Assembly (NCBI GenBank): GCA_023439305.1
Contig: JAEXOO010000035.1
Span: 186,001-250,000, forward strand
Direction of reading: 5' to 3'
Origin: Pseudomonadota bacterium
Lineage (GTDB): Bacteria; Pseudomonadota; Gammaproteobacteria; Burkholderiales; Burkholderiaceae_B
DNA length: 64,000 nt
The translations under genes and the position numbers were made by a program. Of the stretch, positions 42,818-51,321 are shown one piece after another. The notes beneath the pieces were generated by a model. That model was not told the origin of the DNA and did no database searches. It saw only the letters and a program-made list of their open reading frames with translations. How positions within the stretch are numbered: the first letter of the stretch is position 1; each line of letters begins with the position of its first letter.

Positions 42818-42844
42818 TAAAGAACCTTCCAGCCGCTCCGTAAA
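42818..42844 (+). promoter_or_regulatory. Sigma-28-type promoter of flagellin B
   Basis: TAAA (42818-42821), 15 bases, TCCGTAAA (42837-42844), the same -10 variant as before the first Aer-like gene. The leader to the ATG is about 123 bases. Confidence 0.6.
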
Positions 42845-42931
42845 TGCAGGTGTACAGGAAGAACGCAGCGTGTCGAATGCGCGATCAACCCTCCGGGGCC
42901 CAGCAGAACGTCAACGCTTTCCTGGGCAAAG

Positions 42932-42948
42932 GGCGAAACCGTTTCGCC
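42932..42948. promoter_or_regulatory. Palindrome in the flagellin B leader
   Basis: GGCGAAAC-C-GTTTCGCC has perfect 8-bp arms and lies 25 bases before the start codon. It could be a protein-binding site or an RNA stem near the ribosome site. Confidence 0.4.
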
Positions 42949-42973
42949 GCTCTACTCAACATTGGGAGTTACC

Positions 42974-44629
42974 ATGTCTGTTATCAATACCAATTACCTG
43001 TCGCTGGTTGCCCAGGGCAATCTGAACAAGTCCCAAGGCGCGCTGGGTCAAGCCATCGAACGCCTGTCTTCCGGTCTGCGCATCAACAGCGCCAAAGACG
43101 ACGCCGCCGGCCAGGCCATCGCCAACCGCTTCACCGCCAACATCAATGGCCTGAAGCAAGCCGCCCGCAACGCCAACGACGGTATCTCCATCGCCCAGAC
43201 GACCGAAGGCGCACTGAACGAAATCAACAGCAACCTGCAGCGCGTGCGTGACCTGTCCGTGCAAGCCGCTACCGGTTCCAACTCGCCTTCCGACCTGAAG
43301 TCGATCCAGGACGAAATCCAGCAACGCCTGGACGAAATCGACCGTGTTTCCGGCCAGACCCAGTTCAACGGCGTCAAAGTGCTGGCCGGCGACAACAAAC
43401 TGACCGTTCAGGTCGGCGCGCACGATGGTCAGACGATTGATATCAATCTGAAAGAAATCACTGCCGAGACCCTGGGTCTGGGTGGTTTCAACGTAGATGG
43501 CTCTGCAAAGATCGCTAATACTGCGGCAAAAGACACTGATCTTCCCGTTGGCGGTGCTTGGAACAACGATCAATACTCTGTTACTGCAAAGAACACGGCA
43601 GCTACAGGCGCCGACGTTCTTGCTCAAGTTAAAGACACTAACACAGTTACTCATACTGACGGTGCTACTACTACTGTATATACCTACGATGCAGCCTCCA
43701 AGGCTTATACCTACGCATCGACAAATACCGACACAGTAGCCGATACTGCAACCGCCATTACTGCTGGTGGCGCTACTACAGGACAGATTACTGTTGGTAC
43801 AGGTGGTACGCAAAAAACCATTGATATTAAGATTGCCACCGACGGCAGCCTTAGTACCATGAATGACGAAGCGTTGTACATCAACGGCGACGAGCTTACC
43901 GTTACAAACAATGGCGGTACAGCCCAAGCAACGTTAACGGATGTGTTTGGCACCGACCCTTTTGGCGCAACTGTAGCTCAGAACGTCACAGTTGAAGTCA
44001 GTGGGAAGTCTTACTCCTCTGATGGTACTGACGTAACCGCCAGCTATACCAGCACGGTCTCCGCAGCCGATCTTCAGACTCAAATTGCAGCGAATACCAC
44101 AGGCACTTACTCGGTCGACTTGGGCGCTTTGTACGGTGGTACCTATGACTTGGGTACCAATGGCGCAACGGTCCAAGTTGGAGCTGATGACGTTTACATC
44201 GCCGCTAACGGCAACTTCACTTCCGAAGAGGATGGCGCAACTACTACTTACACTAAATCCGCGGATGGCGTGATCAGCAATGCAGCTGGCGAGGCACTTT
44301 ATCTGGACCAGGAAGGCAAGCTGACCACGGAAGAAAGCCGTGCAGGTGATCGCACCGCCGATCCTCTGGCTGCTCTGGACAAGGCGCTGGCCAGCGTCGA
44401 CTCCCTGCGCTCCGAGCTGGGTGCCGTTCAGAACCGCTTCGAATCCACGATCGCCAACCTGAACAACACCGTGACCAACCTGTCCGCTGCTCGCTCGCGT
44501 ATTGAAGACGCCGACTACGCTGTCGAAGTCTCCAACATGACCCGCGCTCAGATCCTGCAACAGGCTGGCACCTCGGTTCTGGCTCAAGCTAACCAGGTTC
44601 CACAGACCGTGCTGTCGCTGCTGCGTTAA
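42974..44629 (+). CDS. fliC: Flagellin B
   Basis: The 551-residue protein shares its N-terminal about 170 and C-terminal about 90 residues closely with flagellin A but has a different, shorter variable region, again Thr/Ala/Asp-rich. The start at 42974 has GGGAG at good spacing. It has a sigma-28-type promoter, so it is the more likely expressed copy in this orientation. The central third (about 43490-44330) is more AT-rich than the conserved ends, which suggests that the variable part was acquired. Confidence 0.92.
   Translation: MSVINTNYLSLVAQGNLNKSQGALGQAIERLSSGLRINSAKDDAAGQAIANRFTANINGLKQAARNANDGISIAQTTEGALNEINSNLQRVRDLSVQAATGSNSPSDLKSIQDEIQQRLDEIDRVSGQTQFNGVKVLAGDNKLTVQVGAHDGQTIDINLKEITAETLGLGGFNVDGSAKIANTAAKDTDLPVGGAWNNDQYSVTAKNTAATGADVLAQVKDTNTVTHTDGATTTVYTYDAASKAYTYASTNTDTVADTATAITAGGATTGQITVGTGGTQKTIDIKIATDGSLSTMNDEALYINGDELTVTNNGGTAQATLTDVFGTDPFGATVAQNVTVEVSGKSYSSDGTDVTASYTSTVSAADLQTQIAANTTGTYSVDLGALYGGTYDLGTNGATVQVGADDVYIAANGNFTSEEDGATTTYTKSADGVISNAAGEALYLDQEGKLTTEESRAGDRTADPLAALDKALASVDSLRSELGAVQNRFESTIANLNNTVTNLSAARSRIEDADYAVEVSNMTRAQILQQAGTSVLAQANQVPQTVLSLLR
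43079..43170. repeat. Inverted repeat arm in flagellin B
   Basis: Partner of 40948-41039, with 91 of 92 bases matching in inverted orientation. Confidence 0.9.
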
Positions 44630-44676
44630 TTGACGCATCGCGATCGCCCCTGGCTGTATTCGGGGGCGTTCAGCCA

Positions 44677-44708
44677 GCAACAAGCCAGCCTTCGGGCTGG
44701 CTTGTTGC
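44677..44708 (+). terminator. Terminator of flagellin B
   Basis: GCAACAAGCCAGCC (44677-44690), loop TTCG, GGCTGGCTTGTTGC (44695-44708). The stem equals that of flagellin A, so the homology of the two genes continues past their stop codons. Confidence 0.85.
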
Positions 44709-44750
44709 GTTCTAAGTCACCTCTGCATCAGCAGCCGCCTGTCCGCAATG

Positions 44751-45653
44751 TCAGCCTGCGGGCATCAGCGCCATCAAGCTGGCACGCAACCGCTCGGTAA
44801 ATTCCTGCGTAATCTGGGACTTGGCCTGATGCGCAGGATGCAGCAAGCCGACCCTGAACGGCACGACAGGCTTGAAGGGCCTGAAAACCACCCCACGGCT
44901 CGCCTGGCGACGGTAGCTGGCAACGGTAATGGGATCCAGCAGGCAAATGCCCTGCCCGCGCTCCACGAAGCGCAAGGCGGGAATGAAAAACCGTGTGCGC
45001 ACCCGCACATTCAGGCGGCATTGCGCAGCGTCGAATAATTGGCTCAAGGCATGCGCCGTGCTGTGGTCCGGATACAGCGCGATCATGGGTTCGTCCGCCA
45101 GCAAGTCGGGCGTCAATACGGCTTCCTGCGCCAGGCGATGCTTAGCCGGCACAGCACATACACACTCCATATCGAACAGTTCCACCTCCATGGATGGATC
45201 GGGCCCGCCGATCTCGGCCAAGGCGACGTCGTACTGCGCTGAAGCCGTCCACTCCAGGATGCTTTCCGAGGTCCTGGTCTGTAAGGACACCTGCACGCCC
45301 GGATAGTCATCCAGAAAGTCCGCCACCAGATCGGGCATGAATACATACGAAGGCCCCGGCATACAGCCGATGCGCAACACGCCGTGCTGCTTGTTGCGTA
45401 TGTCTTTCAGCGTCTCGGTCAGTTCCTGCATCCGGCCCACGATGGCTTCCAGTTCGGTATACAGGTACTTGGCTTCCGGTGTCGGGTACAGACGCTTCTT
45501 GCGCCGCTCGAACAAGGGAAACCCCAACTGCTCCTCCAGGGCGGCGATATTCATGCTGACCGCCGATTGCGTCTTGAACAGACGCTGAGCAGCATCGGAC
45601 ACCGATCCGGTCAACATCACGAGACGAAAGGCCTCCATCTGTCGTAGATTCAT
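44751..45653 (-). CDS. LysR-family transcriptional regulator
   Basis: The 300-residue protein has the LysR helix-turn-helix (MNLRQMEAFRLVMLTGSVSDAAQRLFKTQSAVSMNIAAL would span it, residues 1-40) and a periplasmic-binding-like effector domain. It is divergent from the tctBAC operon, which it probably controls. A palindrome with LysR-box form lies 11 bases upstream of its start. Confidence 0.88.
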   Translation of the reverse strand: MNLRQMEAFRLVMLTGSVSDAAQRLFKTQSAVSMNIAALEEQLGFPLFERRKKRLYPTPEAKYLYTELEAIVGRMQELTETLKDIRNKQHGVLRIGCMPGPSYVFMPDLVADFLDDYPGVQVSLQTRTSESILEWTASAQYDVALAEIGGPDPSMEVELFDMECVCAVPAKHRLAQEAVLTPDLLADEPMIALYPDHSTAHALSQLFDAAQCRLNVRVRTRFFIPALRFVERGQGICLLDPITVASYRRQASRGVVFRPFKPVVPFRVGLLHPAHQAKSQITQEFTERLRASLMALMPAG

Positions 45654-45663
45654 GGCTCAAAAA

Positions 45664-45680
45664 CATCAATAAAATTGATG
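45664..45680. promoter_or_regulatory. LysR-type operator
   Basis: CATCAAT-AAA-ATTGATG has perfect 7-bp arms and fits both T-N11-A and ATC-N9-GAT. It lies between the regulator gene and tctB, near the regulator, so it may serve autorepression and activation. Confidence 0.65.
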
Positions 45681-45807
45681 AAGTCCTAAAAAAATAAGAT
45701 TTGCTCTGATCAACTGATTTAGCCACTATCTAGCCTAAGACAAAATAGGGTTGAACCCGATAAAACGGCGGTCTGACGACACGCCCATAACATTCATGGA
45801 GACAAAC

Positions 45808-45840
45808 ATGACCAAGAACCCGAGGGGGTTTCATGGATAA
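45808..45840 (+). other. Ten-codon leader frame overlapping the tctB start
   Basis: An ATG with GGAGA ahead opens a ten-codon frame (MTKNPRGFHG) whose TAA lies eight bases inside tctB. Its position could couple translation to tctB, whose own ribosome site lies within it. It may also be chance. Confidence 0.3.
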
Positions 45841-46300
45841 GCCCCGCGTGGATGTGGCCTTCGCCAGCGCCATCATCTTGATTTCCATCCTCATTCTCAG
45901 CAACGACGCCCTGGTCGAGGGCGGCGCACAGACCGAGCTGGGCCCTTTGTTCCTGCCGCGCATTGTGGCGGCAGTCATGATTTTGTTGTCCCTGGGCATA
46001 GGCCTGCCCGCCCTGCTGGGCATTGTGCGCCGCTCCGGGACAGTACATCCAGATGAAGGCGGCGCACGCGATGCCTTCGGTGTCGGCTTGTACCTGGCGA
46101 TTCTGCTGGGCTACTGGGCGGTCATGCCCTGGGTCGGCTTCCTGGTGGCCACCCCGGCGGCCATGATGGCGATAGGTTGGCTGCTGGGCGCCCGCAAGTG
46201 GGCGGCCATGCTGGCTATCTCCCTGATCACGCCCCTGGTGATCGACTATGGCAGCCGCACATTCCTGCGCGTCTTCCTGCCGGTCTGGTCGCTGAGCTGA
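45833..46300 (+). CDS. tctB: Tripartite tricarboxylate transporter small membrane subunit TctB
   Basis: The 155-residue protein has four hydrophobic segments (about residues 8-26, 42-62, 80-98 and 100-150 in two parts), the usual TctB size and layout. It forms the membrane complex with TctA. A GAGGGGG ribosome site precedes the ATG. Confidence 0.85.
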   Translation: MDKPRVDVAFASAIILISILILSNDALVEGGAQTELGPLFLPRIVAAVMILLSLGIGLPALLGIVRRSGTVHPDEGGARDAFGVGLYLAILLGYWAVMPWVGFLVATPAAMMAIGWLLGARKWAAMLAISLITPLVIDYGSRTFLRVFLPVWSLS

Positions 46301-46313
46301 AAGGGGTACAACC

Positions 46314-47849
46314 ATGTCAGACATACTGCATAACTTCATCGGCGGGCTGGGCGCAATCCTGGCTCCCGGCCCTATCGCCGCCATTGTGGTCGGTGTGTGC
46401 ATCGGGATTTTCTTCGGCGCCATCCCGGGGATCTCCGGCATCATGGCCATCGCCATCGTCCTGCCGCTGACCTTCTACGTCGACCCTATCATCGGCATCA
46501 CCATGCTGTTGGCCATCTACAAGGCGGGCATTTACGGTGGATCCATTTCAGCCATCCTGATCAACACGCCGGGCGCCGCCGCTTCCTTCTTGACGGCTCA
46601 GGACGGCCACGCCCTGGCCAAGGCGGGCAAAGCCGGCAAGGCTCTGGCCATGGCGCTCTATGCGTCCGTGACAGGCGAAGCCCTGGCCACCCTGGTGCTG
46701 ATTTTCGTGGCCGCGCCGATTTCGGTCATCTCGCTGCAAGCCGGCCCCATCGAAAAAGTGTTCCTGCTGATTTTCGCCTTCACCGTAGTGGGTTCGATGA
46801 CCGGCGAATCCATTACCCGCGGCATGCTGTCCTGCTGCCTGGGCATGCTGTTCGCCATGGTCGGCATGTCCCCCATCACCGGCGCGACCCGCTTCACCTT
46901 CGACATTCCGGCCTTGATGAGCGGCTTCACCTTTCTGCCCGTGCTGATGGGCGTGCTGGTCATGCCCGAAGTCATTGAAGCCGTCCGGCGTCGCCGGGCG
47001 CCGCCTCTGAATCTGGTCCCGACGGCGTCGGCCAATCCGGACGACAGTCGGGTCACGGCACGCGAGTTCCGCTCCGTTCTGGGCACCATCCTGAAATCCA
47101 CGGGTATCGGCACCTTCATCGGCGCCTTGCCCGGCCTGGGCTCCAGCGCAGCAGCCTTCATGGCCTACGGCGAAGCGAAGCGGTCGTCCAAGAATCCCGA
47201 CGAGTTTGGCAAGGGCTCTCTGCATGGCGTGGCGGCAGCCGAATCCGCCAACAACGCGGTCTGCGGCTCCAGCATGATTCCCATGCTGACGCTGAGTATT
47301 CCCGGCGACGACGTCACTGCTTTGCTGATGGGCGCTTTCCTGATTCATGGCATCACGCCCGGCCCCACCATCTTTTATGAACATACTGACGTCATCTATG
47401 GAATTTTTGCCGGCTTCCTGATTACCGATTTGTTCTTGCTGATCATTGCGCGCGCCGGCTTCAAATTCTGGACGCGCCTGGCCTCGGTGCCGCGCTACTA
47501 CATCTTTCCCTGCGTGACGGTCTTCGCCTTCTTCGGCGCCTATACCGTCAACCAGGAGATGTACGACATTTTCCTGCTGATCATCTTCACCATCCTGGGC
47601 TGCGGCATGCGAAAACTGGGCTTAAGCACAGCGGCCTTCATCATCGGCTTCATCCTGACCCCTCTGCTGGAACAGAACCTGGACCAGGCAGTCACCATCG
47701 TGGGCACTAATTACGCCATGCTGGCCCGCTCGCCCATGGTCTGGATCTTTGTAGCACTGAGCCTGTTTTCAGTGTATTCCGCACTGCGCCTGCAACGCCG
47801 CACCCGCCGCAAGGCAGCTACCCTGAGCCCGGCTGAAACTCAAACCTGA
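46314..47849 (+). CDS. tctA: Tripartite tricarboxylate transporter large membrane subunit TctA
   Basis: The 511-residue protein has about 11 membrane segments and the TctA blocks GAIPGISGIMAIAIVLPLTF, YKAGIYGGSISAILINTPG, GLGSSAAAFMAYGEAKR and SIPGDDVTALLMGAFLIHG. It is the channel-forming subunit driven by the ion gradient. It lies 13 bases after tctB. Confidence 0.93.
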   Translation: MSDILHNFIGGLGAILAPGPIAAIVVGVCIGIFFGAIPGISGIMAIAIVLPLTFYVDPIIGITMLLAIYKAGIYGGSISAILINTPGAAASFLTAQDGHALAKAGKAGKALAMALYASVTGEALATLVLIFVAAPISVISLQAGPIEKVFLLIFAFTVVGSMTGESITRGMLSCCLGMLFAMVGMSPITGATRFTFDIPALMSGFTFLPVLMGVLVMPEVIEAVRRRRAPPLNLVPTASANPDDSRVTAREFRSVLGTILKSTGIGTFIGALPGLGSSAAAFMAYGEAKRSSKNPDEFGKGSLHGVAAAESANNAVCGSSMIPMLTLSIPGDDVTALLMGAFLIHGITPGPTIFYEHTDVIYGIFAGFLITDLFLLIIARAGFKFWTRLASVPRYYIFPCVTVFAFFGAYTVNQEMYDIFLLIIFTILGCGMRKLGLSTAAFIIGFILTPLLEQNLDQAVTIVGTNYAMLARSPMVWIFVALSLFSVYSALRLQRRTRRKAATLSPAETQT

Positions 47850-47905
47850 CACCGATCACTACAACAAAGCCTGAATAAGGCCAATCCCGCTGAGGAGACA
47901 CAACC

Positions 47906-48856
47906 ATGAAACATCTGCGCCTTTCCGTACTGACCCTGAGCACCGCCGTCGCCGCCCTGATCGCCACGAGCACCGCCGCTGCTGCTGAGTACCCAGCCAA
48001 ACCTATCAATGTCATCGTGCCTTGGGGAGCGGGCGGCGACTCGGACCTGACGACGCGCCTATGGGCCGACGCCATGGAGCAGGAGCTGGGCAAGCCTGTG
48101 GTGGTGATCAACAAGGCCGGTGGCGGCGGCGTCATTGGAACCACCTTTGTGGCCAATAGTAAAAAAGACGGCTACACCCTGGTGAATGCCGGCCTGAGCA
48201 ATGTGCAGGTCACGCCCAATTTCAGCAAAACTCCCTATGACATCGACAGCTTCGAGCCCGTAGTCAAGCTCTCGTCGGTCCCCTTCGGTATTCTTGTTCC
48301 GGCCAATAGCCCTTATAAGACGTTCCAGGAATTCATTGATGCCGCCAAGGCCGGCACCTTGACTCAAGGTTCCTGGGGCGCCGCCTCGTCCGGCACGGTG
48401 CTGGCCAGCATCGTGGCCGACCAGGCCGGCTACACCGTGAAATACGTACATGGCAATACCACGGCGGAATCCATGGTGGACCTGATCGGCGGCCATATCG
48501 ATTCGGCGGTCTCCTTTCCACCGGCTTTCGGCCCTCATGTAAAGTCCGGTCGCGCCCGCCTGCTGGTCTTAAACCAAGCCATGGATGAATACCCCGGCGT
48601 ACCGACCTTTGCCGACTTCGGCATCAAAGGCTCCTTTGAAGGCTGGTCCGGCATTTATGCCCCCAAAGGCACGCCCAAGGAAGTTATCGACACCCTGATC
48701 GCCGCCAGCACCAAGGCCATGGCCAAGCCCGACGTCCAGGCCGCCTACGCCAACATAGGCGCGAACGTGGATGTGCGCAGCGGTGATGCCTGGATCCGAG
48801 AAACGCGCGAAACCTATGATTTGATGAAAGACGCAGCCGCAAAGATGAAGCAGTAG
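47906..48856 (+). CDS. tctC: TctC/Bug solute receptor of the TctBAC transporter
   Basis: The 316-residue precursor has a clear signal peptide (to about STAAAA) and the Bug pattern: YPAKPINVIVPWGAGGDSDL, VVVINKAGGGGVIG. Being in one operon with tctB and tctA, it is the dedicated receptor. Neighbouring enzyme genes point to an amino-acid or imino-acid ligand. A GAGGAG ribosome site precedes the ATG. Confidence 0.92.
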   Translation: MKHLRLSVLTLSTAVAALIATSTAAAAEYPAKPINVIVPWGAGGDSDLTTRLWADAMEQELGKPVVVINKAGGGGVIGTTFVANSKKDGYTLVNAGLSNVQVTPNFSKTPYDIDSFEPVVKLSSVPFGILVPANSPYKTFQEFIDAAKAGTLTQGSWGAASSGTVLASIVADQAGYTVKYVHGNTTAESMVDLIGGHIDSAVSFPPAFGPHVKSGRARLLVLNQAMDEYPGVPTFADFGIKGSFEGWSGIYAPKGTPKEVIDTLIAASTKAMAKPDVQAAYANIGANVDVRSGDAWIRETRETYDLMKDAAAKMKQ

Positions 48857-48889
48857 CCCCTTTCCTCACGCTGAACCCCTAAATAAGAA

Positions 48890-48909
48890 CCGGCCTGCCC
48901 GCAGGCCGG
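48890..48909 (+). terminator. Short hairpin between tctC and ridA
   Basis: CCGGCCTGC and GCAGGCCGG form a tight stem followed by a T-run (CCTTTTTA) ten bases later. It may lower transcription into the enzyme genes rather than end it fully. Confidence 0.45.
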
Positions 48910-48933
48910 AAGGACCTTTTTACGCCTTGAATC

Positions 48934-49326
48934 ATGAAAATTGAACGCTATCACCCCAATCAACGCATGAGCCAGATCGTCGCCTGCGGCACTACCGTGT
49001 ACCTGGCAGGCCAGGTCGCCAAAGACCCCGCCCAGGACATCGAAGGACAGACAAGCCAGATCCTGGCGCAAATCGACGCTTTACTGGCGCAGGTCGGCAG
49101 CAGCAAATCACAGTTGCTGGCGGTCACTATCTGGCTGGCCGACATCCAGGAGTTTCCACGCATGAATCAGATCTGGGATGCGTGGGTAGACCCGAGCAAC
49201 CCGCCTGCGCGCGCCTGCGTTCAAGCCTGTTTGGCCAGACCAGAACTCAAAGTGGAAATGCAGGTGACGGCTCTGCGTCCCTATTCAGACCAGCCTGTGG
49301 CAGACTGCACCGGAGTCGAGGCATAA
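48934..49326 (+). CDS. RidA-family imine deaminase
   Basis: The 130-residue protein has the RidA/YjgF fold signature (VYLAGQVAKD, VTIWLADIQEF) with the conserved arginine in PARACVQA and the glutamate in KVEMQVTA. RidA proteins hydrolyse reactive imines to keto acids and ammonia. The next gene is an amino-acid oxidase, which produces such imines, so the pair fits. Confidence 0.87.
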   Translation: MKIERYHPNQRMSQIVACGTTVYLAGQVAKDPAQDIEGQTSQILAQIDALLAQVGSSKSQLLAVTIWLADIQEFPRMNQIWDAWVDPSNPPARACVQACLARPELKVEMQVTALRPYSDQPVADCTGVEA

Positions 49327-49328
49327 GC

Positions 49329-50603
49329 ATGGCCGATACGCTGCATGTAGGAATCGTCGGTGCGGGCATCGTGGGCTTGGCCACGGCGCTCTGGTTGCAG
49401 CGCGCAGGCTGCCGAGTAACCCTGATCGACCGCCAGAACCCCGGAGAAGGAACGTCGTCCGGCAATGCCGGCGTCTTTGCCGACTATGGACGCGTGCCCT
49501 TCGCCAGCATGGCGCAGCTACGGCAATTACCCGGTCAATTGCTGGATCGTCAAAGCCCTTTGTCGATCCAGGCCAGCTACCTGCCTCGGCTGTTGCCATT
49601 CGGCCTGCGATTTGTACAAGCTTGCCGGACGGAGCAGTTTTCAGCCGGCTGCCAAGCCATGGCGCAGCTACAACGCACGGCGCCACAGGATGACGATGTC
49701 CTGCTCGACACCGCCCAGGCCCACGACCTGGTCAAGGCTCATGGTGCACTGGCGCTGTGCTCGACCGAACAGGGTGTGCAGCAGGCCCGAGCAGGACACT
49801 TGAAGCTGCGCGCTGAACTGGGCACGACGATTACCATGGTCAGCCGTCACGATGTGGCTCAGATGGAGCCGGCCCTGGCCGACTTTCATGCAGGCGGGGC
49901 CTACTACCCCGACACGCGCTTCACCATCAATCCTCTTGCCCTGAGCCGGCGCTATGCCGCCCAGTTCATCCGCGACGGCGGTCGCTTCGTTCGCGCCGAC
50001 GCAGGCCGCCTGACACCGGGCCCCCGATCCTGCGATGTGAACGTGAATGGTCAGGACATGCCTTTTGATCAGATCGTCATTTGCACCGGCGTAGCCAGTG
50101 CAGCCATGGCCGCCCCCTTGGGCATACGTATTCCGCTGGCCAGTGAGCGCGGCTATCATCTGATGTTGGATGCCGCCAACATTGCCTTGCAGCGCCCTGT
50201 GGTGTGGCTGGACAAAGCCACCTTCCTTACGCCAATGCAAGACGGCATACGCGTGGCCGGAACGGCGGAATTCGCACCGGAGACAGCCCCAGCCAACCAG
50301 GCCCGCAGCGCCTTGATGCAACAGACCGCCAAAGCCATGCTGGGGCATCTTCCCGACGTACTCTCGAACTGGGTGGGCAGCCGGCCCTCCACGCCCGACT
50401 CGCTGCCGGTAATCGGACGCCTGCCTGGACAGACACGCGTCTGGGTGGCCTTCGGCCATGGCCACCTGGGTCTGACATTATCATCGGTTACCGGACGGTT
50501 GATCAGCGAAAGCCTGTGCGCCGGCATCGAGTTGCCCGAAATCGCCCCCTACTCCCCTTCCCGATTCACTCGCGCCTATACGGCAAGGAACCCTCTGTCA
50601 TGA
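49329..50603 (+). CDS. FAD-dependent amino-acid oxidase/dehydrogenase (DadA-like)
   Basis: The 424-residue protein has the N-terminal FAD-binding loop GIVGAGIVGLATALWL and SSGNAG typical of DAO/DadA proteins, and a C-terminal GHGHLGLTLSSVTGRLI. It oxidises an amino acid, probably a D-form, to the imino acid. The start at 49329 lies two bases after the ridA stop and before the FAD loop. Confidence 0.85.
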   Translation: MADTLHVGIVGAGIVGLATALWLQRAGCRVTLIDRQNPGEGTSSGNAGVFADYGRVPFASMAQLRQLPGQLLDRQSPLSIQASYLPRLLPFGLRFVQACRTEQFSAGCQAMAQLQRTAPQDDDVLLDTAQAHDLVKAHGALALCSTEQGVQQARAGHLKLRAELGTTITMVSRHDVAQMEPALADFHAGGAYYPDTRFTINPLALSRRYAAQFIRDGGRFVRADAGRLTPGPRSCDVNVNGQDMPFDQIVICTGVASAAMAAPLGIRIPLASERGYHLMLDAANIALQRPVVWLDKATFLTPMQDGIRVAGTAEFAPETAPANQARSALMQQTAKAMLGHLPDVLSNWVGSRPSTPDSLPVIGRLPGQTRVWVAFGHGHLGLTLSSVTGRLISESLCAGIELPEIAPYSPSRFTRAYTARNPLS

Positions 50604-51310
50604 TTCTGAATGGCGGATACAACTACTACGGCATCCCCCTGGGCGTCATCTCGCTGGACTCGCGCTTTCCCAAGCCGTCCAACCACATCAAACACCCAGC
50701 CAGCTTCGACTTCCCCATTCTGTATAAAACCGTCAAGGGGGCGACCGTCGCACGCTTGATTGCAGAGCGTGACCCAGCCCTGCTGGAACCATTCCTGGAT
50801 GCCGCCCGGGAACTGGAACAGGAAGGCGTCAAAGCCATTACCGGAAGCTGTGGATTTCTGGCCCTGTACCAGAAAGAAATCGCAGCGGCTGTGTCTATCC
50901 CCGTTTTCATGTCCAGCCTGATCCAGGTGCCTCTGGTGTCGCGCATGCTGGGGGCTGGCCGCCAAGTCGGCATCGTCGTCGCTGATGAGAACTCTCTGAC
51001 AAAAGATCATTTGCACGGCGTAGGTATCGCGCATGAGCCCATCGCCATTGCTGGCATGCAAGATCAAGCGCAATTTCGGGATGTCATTCTGCACGCCAAA
51101 CGCAACGATCTGGATATGTCTCTGTTCGCGGCTGAACTGGATAACGTCGTGGACTCCTTGATCACCCAAAACTCCGGCGTGGGCGCTCTGGTTCTGGAAT
51201 GCACGGATTTGTCTCACTTCGCGCCGGCCCTGCAGCAGCGCACCGGCTTGCCAGTGTTCGATCTGAGCAGCCTGGCGCGCATGGTGGTGGGCGGAGTGCA
51301 TCCAGGCTGA
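50600..51310 (+). CDS. Aspartate/glutamate/hydantoin racemase-family protein
   Basis: The 236-residue protein has two catalytic-type cysteines, C84 (TGSCGF) and C201 (LECTDL), spaced as in Asp/Glu racemases. These act without cofactor by two-base proton exchange. The ATG overlaps the oxidase stop codon. It could convert an L-amino acid into the D-form used by the oxidase. Confidence 0.8.
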   Translation: MILNGGYNYYGIPLGVISLDSRFPKPSNHIKHPASFDFPILYKTVKGATVARLIAERDPALLEPFLDAARELEQEGVKAITGSCGFLALYQKEIAAAVSIPVFMSSLIQVPLVSRMLGAGRQVGIVVADENSLTKDHLHGVGIAHEPIAIAGMQDQAQFRDVILHAKRNDLDMSLFAAELDNVVDSLITQNSGVGALVLECTDLSHFAPALQQRTGLPVFDLSSLARMVVGGVHPG

Positions 51311-51321
51311 CCCTACGGCAA

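Larger units (their letters stand above)
42667..42973. other. Upstream region of flagellin B
   Basis: No gene is seen. It holds the sigma-28-type promoter (42818-42844) and a palindrome GGCGAAAC-C-GTTTCGCC (42932-42948) close to the ribosome site GGGAG. Confidence 0.6.
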
